6,323 nucleotides of DNA. It comes from DAOUBA01 sp034432855. GTDB taxonomy: Bacteria > Chloroflexota > Anaerolineae > B4-G1. Shown here piece by piece: positions 1 through 6,134 of this stretch; position 1 is the stretch's first letter; each line of letters opens with the position of its first letter. The DNA lies in NCBI GenBank assembly GCA_034432855.1, contig DAOUBA010000077.1, forward strand, positions 1 to 6,323. Direction: 5' to 3'. The notes under the pieces are model-generated. The model was not told the origin of the DNA. It made no database searches and worked only from the letters and a program-made list of their open reading frames with translations. A program made the position numbers and the translations under genes.

Positions 1-1136
1 CGCCACGGGAACTGGACGACCGACAGGAACGGCAGATGGTCCCACAAAGGCCGCGAGAGCGGCGTGATCATCACCGTCGAAATCAACAGCCCGAGCAAGA
101 GAAACCACCTGTAGGGGCGAACCCTCGTGGTCGCCCAAATGCCCAACACGGCGAACACAGCCTGCGCCAGTCCCATCGCAAACGGCGAACGCCCCGCAAG
201 ATGGGGTGCCACCGAGTAATCGAACAGCAACGTCCATTGCACCAGGTTGAGCGCGCGAAAGTGCTGGCTGTAGTGAAAATAATCTTCGGGAGAAATCCCA
301 ACCGAGGGGCCGAGTTGTACATACCCGAGTTCGGCCAGCGCCGGCAGCCAGAACCATGCCGCAAGACAAAGCCCAAAGCCCAAAGCCAAATGACCAATCA
401 CCAATGTTCGATGACCAATGTCCCGCCTCAACCATCGCACCCACAGATACAGGAGCGCAAACGGCGTAAAAATGAAGGCGGAGATGTTGTGCGTCAGAAC
501 CAACCCCCCATACGCCAGCGCCAACACCGCCCCTTGCCCCCCCGCAAACCTGCAAACTTGCAGACTTGCGGACCTGACCCGTGTTTCGCCGCTTCGCTGA
601 TTCGCCTCCTCGCTGCCTCGCTCCAACCCCCACAGCACGAGGGGATACCACGCGAACGCCCAGAACTCGGAAAGCGAATCTCCCCGCACATAGACATTGA
701 CCAGGTGAAACGGCGCAAAGGTATAGGCGACGGCTGCCAGCCATGCCGCCCAACGGTTGCCGGTCAGGCTTTGCATCCAACCGTACATCGCCAACGCCGC
801 TGCAACAAAACCCAGCGTCTGCACCGCCTTGATCGCGGTCAGAATATCCACCCCGACCAGCACGAACAGCCCGGCCAGATAGTACGGCAATGCCGCATAA
901 TAATTGAAGAACGGGTATCCCAGGCCGTAGGCTGCATCGGGCATCCAGCGCACAGGAAAGACGCCGGCGCGCAGATTTTCCACCAGTTGGTGTGTGCGCT
1001 GAAGCAGAAAGGGACTGTCGCCGCCGCCGCGTGTATTCACCATCCCCGGACCCCACAGCGGCAACGCAGCCACCAACGCCACCAGCACCAGCGATGCACC
1101 GGCCAAAAATCTCGGCCCCCCCGCCCGGTCAAACAT
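1..1136 (-). CDS. PTPS-related multi-pass membrane protein, GT-C-like (3' end outside window)
   Basis: This is an open frame from ATG at 1136 to the window edge, 378 residues with no stop. Residues 11-29 form an N-terminal membrane segment. They are followed by an extracytoplasmic stretch with RAGVFPVRWMPDAAYGLGYP (56-75) and FFNYYAALPYYLAGLF, the signature region of membrane proteins with a 6-pyruvoyl-tetrahydropterin-synthase-related domain (PF10131 type). Further family-like blocks are WFWLPALAELGYVQLG (260-275), EDYFHYSQHFRALNL (284-298) and PLSRPLWDHLPFLSVVQFPW at the edge. Despite the domain name, these are GT-C-like membrane proteins and not pterin enzymes. No direct function is established; a role in surface glycan or lipid-linked sugar transfer is inferred from its neighbours. 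The ATG is preceded by only a weak GGGG, so translation may depend on the upstream genes. Three periodic repeat arrays (residues 171-184, 189-202 and 240-258) are translated in frame. The family assignment is fairly sure; the activity is unknown. Confidence 0.85.
   Translation of the reverse strand, partial: MFDRAGGPRFLAGASLVLVALVAALPLWGPGMVNTRGGGDSPFLLQRTHQLVENLRAGVFPVRWMPDAAYGLGYPFFNYYAALPYYLAGLFVLVGVDILTAIKAVQTLGFVAAALAMYGWMQSLTGNRWAAWLAAVAYTFAPFHLVNVYVRGDSLSEFWAFAWYPLVLWGLERGSEEANQRSGETRVRSASLQVCRFAGGQGAVLALAYGGLVLTHNISAFIFTPFALLYLWVRWLRRDIGHRTLVIGHLALGFGLCLAAWFWLPALAELGYVQLGPSVGISPEDYFHYSQHFRALNLVQWTLLFDYSVAPHLAGRSPFAMGLAQAVFAVLGIWATTRVRPYRWFLLLGLLISTVMITPLSRPLWDHLPFLSVVQFPW
114..136. 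repeat. Imperfect palindrome embedded in gene 3
   Basis: GGGCG and ACC (115-119, 121-123) pair with GGT and CGCCC (129-131, 132-136) around the loop CTCGT, with one bulged A. It is preceded by GTAG (111-114), giving the form GTAGGGGCGA...TCGCCC. It is read in frame as part of GIWATTRVRPYRW between two membrane helices. Its shape resembles short palindromic repeats I recall as scattered in cyanobacterial and Chloroflexota genomes; that link needs a search. Confidence 0.4.
364..419. repeat. Array D: eight 7-bp units, word GACCAAT / GCCCAAA
   Basis: Plus-strand units in perfect 7-bp register are AGACAAA, GCCCAAA, GCCCAAA, GCCAAAT, GACCAAT, CACCAAT, GTTCGAT, GACCAAT. On the coding strand the word is ATTGGTC drifting to TTTGGGC. 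It is translated in gene 3 as residues 240-258 (IGHRTLVIGHLALGFGLCL), so the array forms most of a membrane helix. The word is close to the TTGGTCA heptamer I recall from cyanobacterial STRR repeats. Confidence 0.75.
533..572. repeat. Array C: five 8-bp units, word CYTGCARA
   Basis: Plus-strand units are CTTGCCCC, CCCGCAAA, CCTGCAAA, CTTGCAGA, CTTGCGGA. It encodes residues 189-202 of gene 3 (SASLQVCRFAGGQG), a loop before the helix that begins AVLALAY. It is 12 bp from array B1. Confidence 0.75.
585..624. repeat. Array B1: five 8-bp units, word YTCGCYKM
   Basis: TTCGC or CTCGC recurs at 585, 593, 601, 609 and 617, exactly 8 bp apart. It encodes the hydrophilic loop LERGSEEANQRSGE (residues 171-184 of gene 3). 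The same word family recurs as array B2 in gene 2. Confidence 0.8.
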
Positions 1137-1142
1137 CACACC

Positions 1143-1190
1143 CCACGCCTCACGTCTCACGTTTCACGTCTCACGTCTCACGTCTCACGT
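1143..1190. repeat. Array A1: seven 7-bp units, word TCACGTC, filling the gene 2/gene 3 spacer
   Basis: Six exact TCACGT cores start at 1150, 1157, 1164, 1171, 1178 and 1185, with one degenerate unit at 1143. Read on the minus strand it is ACGTGAG repeated, and the TGA of the first unit (1187-1185) is the stop codon of gene 2. It occupies nearly the whole 48-bp gap (1137-1184). It is the least degenerate array in the window. Confidence 0.9.
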
Positions 1191-3248
1191 ACCATCCCCC
1201 ACCGCTACCTCGATCCAATCCCCCGCCGGATTCCCCGCTTCATCCAGCACATACAACTTCACGCCGCTCTCCGGTTGCCAGAGGCCGAACAGCAACGTAT
1301 CACGTCCCGGCTGCAGCGTGTCCACGCCGGCGACGAAATGATCGTCGTTGATCACATCTCCGGGCCGCCATTGCCCGGTCGGATACAGACCATTGGCAGG
1401 GCGGGAATCCGCCTGCGCGACCCGCTCGCCGTCGCGCAGATAGTGCACAAACACCGTATAGTCCTCACCCGGCGACGCCGTGGCCCGCCAGCGCAATCGC
1501 ACACGCAGACGCCCGTCGTCCGTCGGCGTGATCTCCGCCCCTAGCCACTCCACCCCACCGGAGAAGCGTGCCTGTGGGGGCGCTGTCGTATCGGGTGGGA
1601 AAGCATAGAGCGCCACGTAGGTCGTGTAAGGCATCGGATCGCGATCGCCCTGCGAAAGCGGCCCTTCTTCGGCGACGATCTCGGCCGGCGCCGGCAGGAG
1701 CGCCCAGGCGCGTTGCCAATCACCGTAGGGCCAGGCAAAAACAGCGATTGGGTATTGGGGATTAGGATTTGAGGAGTCCAATCCAACAACTATAGATTCA
1801 GGCCGCTGAACAAGGAAACGCACCTGCGGCCACCCCTCCCACAGCACCGCATCCAGGTACACAACCCTCTCCCCCGCTCCTCCGCGCCCCTGCGCCCCTG
1901 CTCCTCCGCCCAGGAATTCGTTGACCTGCCCGGCCAGTACCACTGCTCCCTCCTCGAACCAGTAACCGGTCACCGGATCGCGGGCATAAGCGCCGAAATA
2001 CGCCCACACCGTACTGCTCAAACCGAAGACAATGAACAATGCAACAACGAACAACGAACAACGACCCTCTCGCCCCCTCGCCTCTTCGCTTCCTCGCTTC
2101 TTCGTTGATTCGCTGATTCGCTGACTCACCGATTCGCTTCCCCGCTCCACCCCCAGCGCCGGCAAAAACGCCACCACCGGCAACATCCCCGCTGCCCGCA
2201 AAAAATGCGGCGCGTCCTCGGCCAGCAGCGTGGGCAGCATCATCACCGCCGTCCAGATCAGCACGAACCCGCAGGCCGGCTCGCGGCGGGCGCGGCGCAA
2301 GGCCACAACAACCCCCACCACAAACGCTGCCCCCAACAGCGGATCGAACACCGGTCGCCAGGGAACATTATGCCGCCAGATCCGGTCGCCACGCACAAAG
2401 AACATCCCCAGCGTGCGCAACGTGCTTCTAGCCAGAGTGCCCCACAGATTGCCGCCGTTGATCACCGGACTGAAAATCGAAACCTGCCCAGGCCGGCCCA
2501 ACACCATGTCCGGGTACAGCACAGTATAGATCGCCAGTGGGGCAATGGTTGCCAGGGCAACGAGGGACACCAAGCCAAGACGTGATGCGTGATACGTGAA
2601 ACGTGATACGTGACGCCTGTTGATCAACCAGACGCAAACGATGAACGCGGCCAGCGCGACCGGGGTGAAGCGGGCTGCCGTATACGTGTAGAACGACAGC
2701 CCATACAGCACCCCCACCGCCACCCAACGCCTCTTGCTTCCTGCCTCTTGCCCCCTGCCCCTGATCGCCAACGCAAACTGCCAGACGGTCAGCGCCACGA
2801 ACAGCGGCAACGTCACCACGCGAAACCCAACCCGGCTGAGATGCACGTGCCACAGCGTCACTGCCAGCACTGCCGCGCCCAGCAGTCCCACGCGCCGCGA
2901 AAAGAGCGCCCGCCCCGCTGCCGCTGTCGCTGCCACAGTAAGCACACCCACAAAACACGAAACCAGCCGCAGCGCGAACGGGCTCTTCCCCAGCGCGGCT
3001 ATCGCCAGTGCAACCAGATAGATGAACAGCGGCTCCCGCCCGTTATTGGCCGGAAAGTAGAGCGCGAGACGGCCATGTAGCACCTCTACGGCATCCAGGC
3101 CGTAATACGCCTCGTCGTGGTAGAGGCCCGGCGGTACTTCCCCCGGCGCCACCATGCGCAGTGCAGCCGCTACAAGCAAGATCACCATCGCCGCAAACAA
3201 CGACTGGCGATACGTAACACGCAATACGTGATGACCGCTCTCGCTCAT
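1185..3248 (-). CDS. GT39-family-like membrane glycosyltransferase with C-terminal beta module
   Basis: This 687-residue protein has a first membrane helix at about 16-34, then GLYHDEAYYGLDA (41-53), which carries the Asp-Glu pair (D45, E46) typical of the first extracytoplasmic loop of GT39/ArnT/PMT-type GT-C enzymes. NNGREPLFIYL (68-78), HLSRVGFR (136-143) and EDAPHFLRAAGMLP (344-357) are further family-like blocks. About eleven to twelve helices run to residue 418; the rest is extracytoplasmic. Residues 560-687 form a beta module with QWRPGDVINDDHF, related to those in the upstream gene. It presumably transfers a sugar from a polyprenyl-phosphate donor at the outer face of the membrane; donor and acceptor are unknown. 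The start ATG overlaps the upstream TGA (ATGA), with AGGTGG just before it, indicating coupled translation. It contains seven periodic repeat arrays, and its stop codon lies in an eighth. The N-terminus HHVLRVTYR is itself repeat-derived. Confidence 0.88.
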   Translation of the reverse strand: MSESGHHVLRVTYRQSLFAAMVILLVAAALRMVAPGEVPPGLYHDEAYYGLDAVEVLHGRLALYFPANNGREPLFIYLVALAIAALGKSPFALRLVSCFVGVLTVAATAAAGRALFSRRVGLLGAAVLAVTLWHVHLSRVGFRVVTLPLFVALTVWQFALAIRGRGQEAGSKRRWVAVGVLYGLSFYTYTAARFTPVALAAFIVCVWLINRRHVSRFTYHASRLGLVSLVALATIAPLAIYTVLYPDMVLGRPGQVSIFSPVINGGNLWGTLARSTLRTLGMFFVRGDRIWRHNVPWRPVFDPLLGAAFVVGVVVALRRARREPACGFVLIWTAVMMLPTLLAEDAPHFLRAAGMLPVVAFLPALGVERGSESVSQRISESTKKRGSEEARGREGRCSLFVVALFIVFGLSSTVWAYFGAYARDPVTGYWFEEGAVVLAGQVNEFLGGGAGAQGRGGAGERVVYLDAVLWEGWPQVRFLVQRPESIVVGLDSSNPNPQYPIAVFAWPYGDWQRAWALLPAPAEIVAEEGPLSQGDRDPMPYTTYVALYAFPPDTTAPPQARFSGGVEWLGAEITPTDDGRLRVRLRWRATASPGEDYTVFVHYLRDGERVAQADSRPANGLYPTGQWRPGDVINDDHFVAGVDTLQPGRDTLLFGLWQPESGVKLYVLDEAGNPAGDWIEVAVGDGT
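1746..1773. repeat. Array E: four 7-bp units, word GATTGGG
   Basis: Units are GATTGGG, TATTGGG, GATTAGG and a degenerate ATTTGAG. The coding strand reads CAATCCC-like words and gives SNPNPQYPI near residues 492-501 of gene 2, in the extracytoplasmic part. It resembles the CCCCAAT-type STRR word, in the opposite strand sense to array D. Confidence 0.55.
1871..1910. repeat. Array H: five 8-bp units, word CCYCYGCN
   Basis: Units are CCCCCGCT, CCTCCGCG, CCCCTGCG, CCCCTGCT, CCTCCGCC. Translated in gene 2 it gives the Gly/Ala-rich stretch GGGAGAQGRGGAGE (447-460), a probable flexible loop in the soluble part. Confidence 0.7.
2034..2062. repeat. Array G: four 7-8-bp units, word GAACAAC
   Basis: Units are GAACAAT, GCAACAAC (8 bp), GAACAAC, GAACAAC. 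The coding strand (GTTGTTC) encodes RCSLFVVALF (396-405 of gene 2), the start of the last membrane helix. It adjoins array B2. Confidence 0.7.
2069..2140. repeat. Array B2: nine 8-bp units, word YTCGCTGA / YTCGCTTC
   Basis: The YTCG core recurs at 2069, 2077, 2085, 2093, 2101, 2109, 2117, 2125 (degenerate CTCA) and 2133 in unbroken 8-bp register. It encodes residues 370-394 of gene 2, a charged loop containing ESVSQRISESTKKRGSEEAR between two membrane helices. It is the longest array here and the same word family as B1 in gene 3. Confidence 0.85.
2580..2614. repeat. Array A2: five 7-bp units, word ACGTGAT
   Basis: Plus-strand units are ACGTGAT, GCGTGAT, ACGTGAA, ACGTGAT, ACGTGAC. It encodes RHVSRFTYHASR (212-223 of gene 2), a basic loop after the helix ending VCVWLIN. 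Its word is the reverse complement of array A1, so relative to the operon the two are inverted. Confidence 0.85.
2730..2763. repeat. Array F: nearly five 7-bp units, word CCTCTTG
   Basis: Units are CCTCTTG, CTTCCTG, CCTCTTG, CCCCCTG and a partial CCCCTG. It encodes the basic loop IRGRGQEAGSKR (162-173 of gene 2) between membrane helices. Confidence 0.75.
3210..3233. repeat. Array A3: degenerate 7-bp units of the ACGTGA family at the gene 2 N-terminus
   Basis: Units are ATACGTA, ACACGCA, ATACGTG, then ATG. It encodes HHVLRVTY (residues 6-13), just before the first membrane helix of gene 2. It is more decayed than A1 and A2 but keeps the spacing and the ACGT core. Confidence 0.55.
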
Positions 3249-6124
3249 TGACCACCTACCACGATCGCCAACCGGTCATCCGGCAACCGCTCGCCGTCGA
3301 GAAACGCCGGCTGGCGCTCGTTGTTCGCCGCGTTATAGAGGCCGACATAGAGCGTGTAGGGACCAGGCGGGGCATCGGCGGGAATCGTCAACGTGTAACG
3401 ATCCTCGACGTACTCGCCCGGCTGCCACTGCGTCGTCAACATCCGCCCGCCCTGCGGCCAGCCATCAACCTGGGCAACCAGTGTGTTGTCGGCAGCGAGC
3501 AGGTGATTGAAGACGGCATAGATCGCCGTGGGGTGCGTGCGGGCGTACCAGAAATACGTGACGCGGATTTCGCCTCCCGGACGCGGCTCGCCTTCCACCC
3601 GGTAGCCGCGCAATCCGACCTCCTCGCCGAAATCGGCCTTCACACGCGTCACCCCGCCGGGCAGTCGCCGCAACACCGGACGCGGATCGAGGGCAAAGTC
3701 GAACAGGCGCAAGGCCGATTTGCCCCCTGTCGCTACCCATACAACGCCATCTGGCCCGATCACTTCGAGCACGACCTGCGCCGGGCCGGTTGCCGCATCC
3801 AACGGGAGAATCAGCACGGCAGGTAGCATCAACAGACGCCGGCTTGGCAGCCCGGAATACTCACGACAGACGAACGGTAGCGCCACCCGGTGAACATACG
3901 TGGGCACAGTGGCCGCCGTTACCGGCGTGGCAGGCAGGGCGTAAGGGGGCAACGCCAGCGTGCGTGTGACGACAGGGGTAGTTTGCGAACTTAGCCAGGA
4001 GTGGTGTTCAATTCGCAGTCGGACCTGCACGTCGGGCTGCCTGTCTCGCGGCACCAGCCAGTGCAACATGAGATGCACCGGGTACCCCTGCTGAAAGCGC
4101 AGCCCCCCCGGCTCGTATCCCGCCAACTCCAGACATTCGTTACCCGCAGGCGAGCAGAACATCGCGCCGTCGCCGGGCAGGTCGTACAGGACGGGAGGAT
4201 AGAGAGGTTCGGTAACCCGGACGGTGAGCAAGTCAACGTCCCGCGCCCCCTCCGCTAACCATGGCTCACCGGTCACCAGATCGTCCACCCACAAACGGAC
4301 TATGTACTCACCGGGAGGAGCGCCCTGGGGCACCATCAACCCCTCATAGTCAGTGATCACCTCCCCCGGCCGCCAGGTCGAAGGCGGAGCGGCCCATTCG
4401 GTGGGGACGGTATAAGCCACGTTCCAGACCTGGCCGGCCCCGTCAATCAGAGAAAGCGTCAGTTGTACCTCCGTCTCCAGACGCGCCAGCGGTTTCCAAT
4501 ATAACGTCAGGCGTAGCGGCTCGCCCGCCGGTATCGGCTGGGGCTCATAGGCTACCGCCTCTAGGCTCAATACCCGGTCATACGTCACCCCCAAGGACTG
4601 TTGGGGAGCATCGGCAGACAGCGGGGGTAGGTAGAAGCCAAAGTCAGGTGTTACCCATACCCTGTGCGCATGTGTCCTGAGCCAGCCTTCCACGTAATGA
4701 GTGGGGTCTACGTCGCTCACCGCAGCGGGAAGAACCCACAACCTGGCATACCGGGCCATCAGGTCTTCCAAAACCGGTCTGGCCTCCGCCGGATCGAGTT
4801 GCGGCGGCGCGTAAGGCGGCAGAGACACAGGATCGGGCAACCCGCCGGGATCATAGTATTGAAACTGCTGTCCCTGCCACGGCCCGTAAAAGAGCAGCCC
4901 GTCGCCTGGGCGCAAATGAGCCTTGATCGTTTCCAGCGTGCGGCCATAGCGGGACTTGTCGTACGCCAACGCAATGTAGAGACCGCCGGTAACCAACAGG
5001 TAGACCACACCCACTGCCAGGCCAAGCGCGATGCCCCAGGCCAGCCAACGGCGTCGAGAGAATTGCACGGTAGCCATACATAGATAACCAAGCGCCAGGG
5101 CAAACGCAGAGATCAAGAAGAGCAAGTAACGTGGCGCAGGCGGTTGGGGAACGAGATAGGCCAACACCACCGGGAGAACTAACATCAGAACCAGCCACAC
5201 TCCCACCGGCCAACACCGCCAAAACGCCAGCACTAGGCCAAGACCGGCCAGCGCCAGCAGCATATAGAGAAGCGGGATGTTGACCACAACTGGCGGACTG
5301 AAGAGGATGTGGCCCATCAAATAGAGCACCTGGCCGGCCATTGGCGGGTTGAGATTGAAATGAAGCATGCTCATCGCCGTCGCCCGATGCGCTGGCGCCA
5401 GCGTGAGCCAGGCCACAAGCGCTACTGCCGGCAGGGCATGGATCGCGCACCAGGCCAGCAGTGGCCGCCAACGGCGGGCAATGAGCAGAGTCAGCAGCTG
5501 CACGAGGATCGGCAAAAGCAGGTAATAGTGAGTGAAGAGGGCCAGCAGATGCACAGCCGCCAGGCTGGCGAGCCCCGCACGGTCCGGCCAGTCTCGCTCC
5601 GGCAGCCAATCGCGCAGGAACAGCCCTGCCGAGAGCAGCGTCCAGACGACGCCCAGGCTGTACATCCGCGCGTCGCGGGCGTAGTAAGCCATCCCCGGCG
5701 TGACCGCGAGAAAGACCGTCGGGAAAATGGCGGCCCTCGGCTGCTTCGTCACAATCCGGACCACCCAGCCAGCGAGCGCCAGCGCGATCAACCCGGTGCA
5801 GACCGAAAAGAAGCGTAGGCTGAACTCGCCGTGCCCGGCTGCCGCCATCCAGCCGTGGATCAGTAAATAATAGACCGGCGGGTGCTCGCGCACCGCTCCG
5901 CGCAGATAGGCCACGATGCTCAACAGCGGGCGGGCGGCGACCACGTGGGTGGCCGTCTCGTCGAAGGTCAGATCGCTCGCCTCGAGCTGCCAGAGCCATA
6001 ACCCCCACGCGACCAGTAGGGGCAACGCATTCCACAATGCCCATTTGACCCGGCGCAGTGGTTCGCTATGGGCAGTATGGTGCTTGAATCGGGATTCAAG
6101 GAATGTGTCGCCCCTGTTGTTCAT
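3245..6124 (-). CDS. GT39-family-like membrane glycosyltransferase with three C-terminal beta modules
   Basis: From ATG 6124 the protein has 959 residues. A helix at about 29-45 is followed by LTFDETATHVV, with the GT-C Asp-Glu pair at D55/E56, then EHPPVYYLLIHGWMAAAGHG (80-99) and YARDARMYSL (148-157), all typical of bacterial GT39/PMT_2-like enzymes. Helices continue to about residue 386. The remaining roughly 570 residues are soluble and probably extracytoplasmic. They comprise a segment with YGRTLETIKAHLRPGDGLLF, then three related beta modules at about 511-638, 643-803 and 828-959. Two carry W-x-PGE followed by APPGEY or APPGPY. This tail is much longer than in ordinary GT39 proteins. 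Alternative starts are ATG 6136 (963 aa) and TTG 6190 (981 aa). I prefer 6124 because the promoter places the transcript start beside it and no Shine-Dalgarno is visible for any choice. It is first in the operon and free of the periodic arrays. The family is confident; the substrate is unknown. Confidence 0.88.
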   Translation of the reverse strand: MNNRGDTFLESRFKHHTAHSEPLRRVKWALWNALPLLVAWGLWLWQLEASDLTFDETATHVVAARPLLSIVAYLRGAVREHPPVYYLLIHGWMAAAGHGEFSLRFFSVCTGLIALALAGWVVRIVTKQPRAAIFPTVFLAVTPGMAYYARDARMYSLGVVWTLLSAGLFLRDWLPERDWPDRAGLASLAAVHLLALFTHYYLLLPILVQLLTLLIARRWRPLLAWCAIHALPAVALVAWLTLAPAHRATAMSMLHFNLNPPMAGQVLYLMGHILFSPPVVVNIPLLYMLLALAGLGLVLAFWRCWPVGVWLVLMLVLPVVLAYLVPQPPAPRYLLFLISAFALALGYLCMATVQFSRRRWLAWGIALGLAVGVVYLLVTGGLYIALAYDKSRYGRTLETIKAHLRPGDGLLFYGPWQGQQFQYYDPGGLPDPVSLPPYAPPQLDPAEARPVLEDLMARYARLWVLPAAVSDVDPTHYVEGWLRTHAHRVWVTPDFGFYLPPLSADAPQQSLGVTYDRVLSLEAVAYEPQPIPAGEPLRLTLYWKPLARLETEVQLTLSLIDGAGQVWNVAYTVPTEWAAPPSTWRPGEVITDYEGLMVPQGAPPGEYIVRLWVDDLVTGEPWLAEGARDVDLLTVRVTEPLYPPVLYDLPGDGAMFCSPAGNECLELAGYEPGGLRFQQGYPVHLMLHWLVPRDRQPDVQVRLRIEHHSWLSSQTTPVVTRTLALPPYALPATPVTAATVPTYVHRVALPFVCREYSGLPSRRLLMLPAVLILPLDAATGPAQVVLEVIGPDGVVWVATGGKSALRLFDFALDPRPVLRRLPGGVTRVKADFGEEVGLRGYRVEGEPRPGGEIRVTYFWYARTHPTAIYAVFNHLLAADNTLVAQVDGWPQGGRMLTTQWQPGEYVEDRYTLTIPADAPPGPYTLYVGLYNAANNERQPAFLDGERLPDDRLAIVVGGQ
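3252..3257 (-). promoter_or_regulatory. ribosome binding site of gene 2 at the ATGA junction
   Basis: Minus-strand AGGTGG lies 3 nt before ATG 3248, inside the last codons of the upstream gene (Val-Gly-Gly-Gln-stop). With the 4-nt ATGA overlap (3248-3245) this supports starting gene 2 here and coupled re-initiation. The spacing is shorter than ideal. Confidence 0.5.
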
Positions 6125-6134
6125 ACAGGATGGC

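Noticed and set aside
83..718. Short minus-strand frames at 83-397 and 494-718
   Set aside because: They are out of frame with gene 3, whose frame is open across both and matches the PTPS-related family.
36..1544. Plus-strand 502-codon open frame
   Set aside because: It lies antisense to genes 2 and 3, is dominated by Arg, Pro, His and Gln, shows no domain, and its RLTSHVSR repeats are just array A1 read on the other strand. The minus frame gives clear membrane-protein motifs.
2428..2958. Minus-strand 176-codon open frame in gene 2
   Set aside because: It overlaps gene 2 in another frame and has no recognisable features.
364..3233. CRISPR array reading of the periodic repeats
   Set aside because: Units are 7-8 bp and contiguous with no 30-40 bp spacers, different arrays have different words, and nearly all are translated.
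3553..3566. Single ATACGTGACGCGG stretch in gene 1 resembling the A word
   Set aside because: It is one unit only, with no second copy in register, and it encodes ordinary beta-module residues (RVTYF).
4851..6044. Minus-strand 397-codon open frame inside gene 1
   Set aside because: It is a frame shadow of gene 1: Gly/Arg/Ala-rich with no helices or motifs, while the main frame carries FDE, HPP and ARDARMY.
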